The notes beneath the pieces were generated by a model, which was not told the origin of the DNA, did no database searches, and saw nothing but the letters and a program-made list of their open reading frames with translations. 64,000 nt of DNA, taken from the NCBI GenBank assembly GCA_018267965.1, contig JAFDXK010000007.1, positions 78,333 through 142,332 of the forward strand. Reading direction: 5' to 3'. Shown piece after piece: positions 60,076-64,000 of the stretch. This DNA is from Bacteroidota bacterium (GTDB lineage: Bacteria; Bacteroidota; Bacteroidia; Chitinophagales; Chitinophagaceae). Both the position numbers and the translations under genes were made by a program. Each line of letters begins with the position of its first letter. The stretch's first letter is position 1.

Positions 60076-60712
60076 ATTACTTTATGACAGTAGCAGTGAT
60101 GATTAAAAAATTACTGTAGGGTTATGAAAATTGAATTAATTAGTTGTGTGCAAATTCAGGAATTTGCTGGCGCGTATTATTCCATTTTTTTTTACGGCTA
60201 TACTATTCTGTTACCAGTAGCCAATCTGCTGATAGCAATAATAAACTTCTAATTAAAAATATTTTATCCTTACAGAAGACTATCTGGTTATATAATTCCT
60301 CAGCCAAAGACAGTTATTAAAAAAAGAGCAAATTCTAATTCAAATCACCTAACATTGCAGCTGCGCGGGCTTAAAGGAAGATGTGAAAATTATATTTCGG
60401 ATTGACTTAAATATTTTATTGGCATCATAAATTCTAAGTATGAGAGCACGTTTATTTTGCATACTAAGTAATGACTATTTGCACCAACAGGTAGTATATA
60501 ATGAACTTATGCCTACGACTAAATATCTGCCATTACCACATCATACTACCGTCGTACAAACAACATGCATCGAATGACAATATTTATGGACAAAACAACA
60601 TGAGATATAATATGTTTTTGAAGTCGATTTTAGTTATAATATTTTAGTAATTTGCAATGTACTCCTACCTTCTTATTTACCGCGTATCTAACACATTCAA
60701 TCAATTAAAGTG
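60076..60712. other. Long AT-rich intergenic leader before the adhesin
   Basis: About 640 bp without a convincing gene on either strand. I see only A/T runs and many stop codons. Near the right end a weak -7-like TAATTTGC (60648-60655) lies 58 bp upstream of the adhesin start. No repeat, hairpin or RNA gene is recognisable. Confidence 0.5.
60648..60655 (+). promoter_or_regulatory. Weak -7-like element upstream of the adhesin
   Basis: TAATTTGC resembles the Bacteroidota -7 element (TAnnTTTG) but is shifted by one T, and no TTTG lies 19 bp upstream. It is listed only as the best local candidate. Confidence 0.22.
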
Positions 60713-63700
60713 ATGATAAAAAATCTATCTTTTGTAAACCTGTCTAAGGTTCTGAGAACTACATTAGTGCTCATATTTGTTGCCTTTTGCGGGCAAAGCT
60801 ATGCGCAAACTTCGCTGTATAGCGAAGGTGCTGACTTGCCGAGTGTAGCGGGCAGCCCGCCAACATATACTATTAGCTCTGCAGGTACATATACTGTAAG
60901 CGGTAGCGTAGCAACCCCGGGCGATCAGCAAGATGCATTTTATGTTACTGTAAACTCCGGTTTGCAAATTACTGCTGTACAATACTCAATGGGGGCACCG
61001 GGAACCTTTCAAGGTTTTATGGACTTCAATCTATCCTATGATATTAGCTTTAGCCCAGGCTCGGGTTCTGGAAATTTTTCGTCTGCAGGGCTTTCTTACC
61101 CTGTAGCAGCAGGTACATATTTCAATTATGTAGCTGCTAACTTTTCAGTTGGTAATAGCTGGACTTACACATATACTGTAACGTCAACAGCTGCTGCGCC
61201 AAGTATCACTACTAATCCTTCAAGTACATCTGCTTGTTCAGGTAATAACGCCACTTTTACAGTTGCCGCAAGCAACTCCCCAACCAGCTATACCTGGCAG
61301 GTAAATACAGGTAGTGGTTATAGCAATATTTCTAATGGGGGCGTATATAGTAGTGCTACCACAGCCACTCTTTCTATAACGGGTGCTACAGCCGGTATGA
61401 ACGGATATTTGTACAGGGCTCTTGCAACAAATGGCACTGGTACATCCTCACCATCCTCTGCAGCAACTCTCACAGTTAATAGTACACCTGGTATTACAAC
61501 AAACCCAAGCACTGCCTCAACCTGTGCAGGTGGCAATACCACTTTTACAGTAGCTGCATCTAACAGCCCTACAAGCTATACATGGCAGGTGAATACAGGT
61601 AGTGGTTACAGCAATATTTCTAATGGGGGAGTGTATAGTGGCGCTACCACAGCCACTCTTTCCATAACGGGCGCTACAGCCGGTATGAACGGATATTTGT
61701 ACAGGGCTATAGCCAATAATTCATGTGGCTCATCCTCAGCTTCCAGTGCAGCAACTCTAACAGTTAATAGTGCACCAAGCATTACATCAAGCCCAAGCAG
61801 CACGGCCGTTTGCAATACCAGCGGGGCCAGCTTTAGTGTAGGAGCAAGTAACAGCCCTACAAGCTATACCTGGCAGGTCAATTCAGGTAGCGGATATACC
61901 AATATAAGTAATGGTGGCATATACAGCGGGGCCACAACCACAACGTTAAACATTAGTTCTACAACCGGTCTTAATGGATACCTTTACAGGGCAATAGCTA
62001 ATAATGCCTGTGGCTCATCCTCTGCTTCGAGTGCTGCAACATTAACGGTAACCACAGGAAATCCTGTAGTAGTAACCGCACCATCCAACGCTACAGTTTG
62101 TTCAGGTGGCAATACTACATTTTCTGTAAATGCTACTAATGTTTCAGGATATCAGTGGTATGTAATAATACCAGGTCCTTCAATTATACAATTATCAAAT
62201 GGCGGGGTATATAGTGGTGTTTTTACCAATACACTTACCATTACAGGTGCTACAGGCGCTTTGAATGGGAATCAGTATTACTGTATATTAATTAATGATT
62301 GTAGCCCCCTGTCCAATTTCTTTTCGTCAGGTGCCGCTACGCTTACCGTTAATTCTTCTGTAGCTACGCCTGTATTTACTTTGGGTTCAACATCAACACG
62401 TTGCCAGGGTGCAGGCACTGTAACTTACGGTGCAACTGCATCAAATAGCACAGGTATTACTTATTCATTAGATGCTACAACCTTAGCCTTTGCGGGTAAT
62501 AGTATCGTAGCAGCAACGGGTGCTGTAACTTATGCTGCAGGATGGAGTGGTACATCTACCATCACGGCTACAGCAACAGGATGTAATGGCCCGAGCACAG
62601 CAACACATACGGTAACTACTAATGCACTGCCTGCAGTTGTATCGAACCCTTCAAATGCAACTATTTGTGCAGGATCTAATACAAGTTTTTCGGCATCCGG
62701 TTCAGGTGCAGGAATTGGCTATCAATGGCAGGAAAATACAGGTTCAGGTTTTGTTAATATTATCAATGGCGGTATTTATAGTACAGCTACTACCGCAACA
62801 CTAAACCTTACAGGTGTTACTGCTGGTATGAATAGTTATACCTACAGATGCTTAGTTTCAGGTACTTGTACACCAGCCGTTAATTCAAATAGCGCCACAC
62901 TCACTGTAAACACAGCGCCATCGGTTGGAACTCAACCATCCAATAGTACAGTATGCGCAGGTAATAATACCAGCTTTACAGTAGTGGCAACAGGAACAGC
63001 ATTGACCTATCAATGGCAGGAAAGCCAGAACAGCGGTACTACATGGAATAATTTAACTAATACAGGAGTATACAGCAATGTAACAACGACAGGAATGGCA
63101 ATAACAGGCGCTACAGTTACTATGAATGGTTATATGTATCGTTGTGTTGTTTCAGGCACTTGCGCTCCTGCAGCTACTTCATCTGCTGTTACACTGACGG
63201 TTAATTCATTGCCTGCTATAACTACTCAGCCATCGGCTCAATCTGTTTGTCCTAATACTGCAACATCGTTTACAGTGGCAGGGTCTGGTACAGGTATCAC
63301 TTATCAATGGCAGTTGAGTACTAATGCAGGTATCGGGTGGGTAAATCTTACCAACACGGCGCCTTACTCTACTGTTACAACAACTACACTTAATATTAGC
63401 ACAGCTGCAAGTACAATGAATGGCTATTTATACAGATGCGTTGTCACAGGTACATGTAGCCCTGCTGCAGTATCTAATTCTGCTTCGCTTACAATACTTA
63501 CTCCTATAGGCGTAAATAGTCAACCTTCTACAAGTACTGTATGCTTGGGAACTAACGCAAGTTTTTCTACTACCGGAAGTGGTACAGGTATTGCTTATCA
63601 ATGGCAGGAAAGTACAAATGGTGGTTCTACCTGGAACAACCTGACAGCTTCAGCTACCTATACTAACGTTTCTACCGCAAGCCTTACTATTGTTGCACCG

Positions 63701-64000
63701 GCAGCTTCTATGTCTGGATACTTATACCGTTGTAATTTAAGTGGCACTTGCACTGCATCACTTAATACTAACAGTGCGATACTTACTGTAAACACTGCAC
63801 CTTCCATCACATCCTCACCAAGTGCTGTAACTATATGTGAGGGTACGGCGACTTCTATGAGTGTAACTGCTACAGGTAGCGGACTTAGCTATCAATGGCA
63901 ATATGATCCTGGTACAGGTTTCGTTAACTGCCCTAGCGTTGTTCCTTATGTAGGAAGCAATTCTGCAACTTTAAGTTTCACTAACCCGCCTAATACACTC
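60713..64000 (+). CDS. Large exported Ig-like repeat adhesin (5' part)
   Basis: The frame is open from ATG 60713 to the right edge without a stop (1096 codons), so the gene is truncated by the window. A signal peptide with a hydrophobic core (TTLVLIFVAFCGQSYAQ) is followed by an N-terminal domain of ~130 residues. At least nine Ig-like repeats of about 80-96 residues follow, each with a first Cys before a TF.V strand, a central YxWQ, an SNGG.YS turn, a GYLYR strand with a second Cys in many copies, and an ATLTVN end. One unrelated domain lies at about 62360-62630. Composition is Thr/Ser/Asn/Gly-rich with almost no Lys. Surface adhesion and type IX secretion are likely, but the C-terminal sorting domain is outside the window. 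Confidence 0.85.
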   Translation, partial: MIKNLSFVNLSKVLRTTLVLIFVAFCGQSYAQTSLYSEGADLPSVAGSPPTYTISSAGTYTVSGSVATPGDQQDAFYVTVNSGLQITAVQYSMGAPGTFQGFMDFNLSYDISFSPGSGSGNFSSAGLSYPVAAGTYFNYVAANFSVGNSWTYTYTVTSTAAAPSITTNPSSTSACSGNNATFTVAASNSPTSYTWQVNTGSGYSNISNGGVYSSATTATLSITGATAGMNGYLYRALATNGTGTSSPSSAATLTVNSTPGITTNPSTASTCAGGNTTFTVAASNSPTSYTWQVNTGSGYSNISNGGVYSGATTATLSITGATAGMNGYLYRAIANNSCGSSSASSAATLTVNSAPSITSSPSSTAVCNTSGASFSVGASNSPTSYTWQVNSGSGYTNISNGGIYSGATTTTLNISSTTGLNGYLYRAIANNACGSSSASSAATLTVTTGNPVVVTAPSNATVCSGGNTTFSVNATNVSGYQWYVIIPGPSIIQLSNGGVYSGVFTNTLTITGATGALNGNQYYCILINDCSPLSNFFSSGAATLTVNSSVATPVFTLGSTSTRCQGAGTVTYGATASNSTGITYSLDATTLAFAGNSIVAATGAVTYAAGWSGTSTITATATGCNGPSTATHTVTTNALPAVVSNPSNATICAGSNTSFSASGSGAGIGYQWQENTGSGFVNIINGGIYSTATTATLNLTGVTAGMNSYTYRCLVSGTCTPAVNSNSATLTVNTAPSVGTQPSNSTVCAGNNTSFTVVATGTALTYQWQESQNSGTTWNNLTNTGVYSNVTTTGMAITGATVTMNGYMYRCVVSGTCAPAATSSAVTLTVNSLPAITTQPSAQSVCPNTATSFTVAGSGTGITYQWQLSTNAGIGWVNLTNTAPYSTVTTTTLNISTAASTMNGYLYRCVVTGTCSPAAVSNSASLTILTPIGVNSQPSTSTVCLGTNASFSTTGSGTGIAYQWQESTNGGSTWNNLTASATYTNVSTASLTIVAPAASMSGYLYRCNLSGTCTASLNTNSAILTVNTAPSITSSPSAVTICEGTATSMSVTATGSGLSYQWQYDPGTGFVNCPSVVPYVGSNSATLSFTNPPNTL
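61199..62062 (+). repeat. Three 288-bp tandem repeats in the adhesin
   Basis: Copies start at 61199, 61487 and 61775 and are each exactly 288 bp (96 codons). Copies 1 and 2 are nearly identical at DNA level over long stretches (for example around 61322-61413 and 61610-61701), including synonymous positions, which points to recent duplication or gene conversion. Copy 3 is more diverged but of the same length. Confidence 0.88.

Noticed and set aside
61318..61815. Repeated minus-strand reading frames of 70-75 codons inside the adhesin
   Set aside because: They recur with the 288-bp repeat period and exist only because the plus-strand repeats avoid certain codons. The plus frame has a signal peptide and runs open for 1096 codons.
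1..64000. Insertion sequences, integrases, phage genes or CRISPR arrays
   Set aside because: I looked for transposase or integrase motifs, terminal inverted repeats with target duplications and regularly spaced repeats. None was found, so there is no direct sign of a mobile element despite the likely mosaic origin of the glycan locus.

Overview
The window is an AT-rich chromosomal segment from a member of the Bacteroidota, most likely a chitinophaga-like lineage, although the genus cannot be fixed from sequence alone. The evidence is: a DUF3276 (PUR-alpha-like) gene; futalosine-pathway menaquinone genes (mqnB, mqnD); promoters of the TTTG-N19-TAnnTTTG type; several exported proteins with short signal peptides ending in A-Q; and a very large Ig-like repeat adhesin.

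Positions 1-13338 are housekeeping and accessory genes. After the tail of an outer-membrane protein comes a plus-strand run: Na+/solute symporter, LOG-family protein, O-methyltransferase, secreted glucosaminidase with LysM, and hpt. A minus-strand group follows: mqnD, a secreted hypothetical, tRNA-Pro(GGG), a GNAT acetyltransferase, an RluA-type pseudouridine synthase, and a VTT-like membrane protein with folE and a queD-like gene. Next on the plus strand are mqnB, the DUF3276 gene and an outer-membrane barrel protein.

Positions 13524-60031 form one very large surface-glycan locus. An outer-membrane export lipoprotein (Wza-like, minus strand) is divergent from a Wzc-like co-polymerase/tyrosine kinase with a striking Gly-Tyr tail. 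After a 173-bp gap, 43 plus-strand genes follow with no gap above about 45 bp, ending at a strong hairpin terminator. They include asnB; GDP-fucose synthesis (gmd, fcl) and a GT10 fucosyltransferase; an ABC exporter pair (Wzm/Wzt); two tandem FdtA-type ketoisomerases leading into an ATP-grasp / epimerase / HAD / acyltransferase cassette; two WbpG-type sugar amidotransferases and a HisF-like partner but no HisH; a WbpB/WbpD/WbpE-like set for a 2,3-diamino uronic acid; an aldo-keto reductase plus GMC oxidoreductase pair; a Wzy-like polymerase; a NodU-type carbamoyltransferase; three methyltransferase-like proteins; sixteen glycosyltransferases or likely glycosyltransferases; and a PglC/PglD/PglE-like terminal set for a bacillosamine-type first sugar.

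Taken together, the locus should build a long, heavily decorated glycan. Assembly would begin with a phospho-sugar transferase on the lipid carrier. The glycan would carry fucose, a 2,4-diamino sugar, an amidated 2,3-diamino uronic acid and carbamoyl, acyl and methyl groups. Several precursor enzymes (UDP-GlcNAc 4,6-dehydratase, UDP-GlcNAc 6-dehydrogenase, RmlA/RmlB, a Wzx flippase, HisH) are not in the window.

From about 60713 to the right edge an exported adhesin-like gene starts and runs off the window. It has at least nine Ig-like repeats, the first three exactly 288 bp long.
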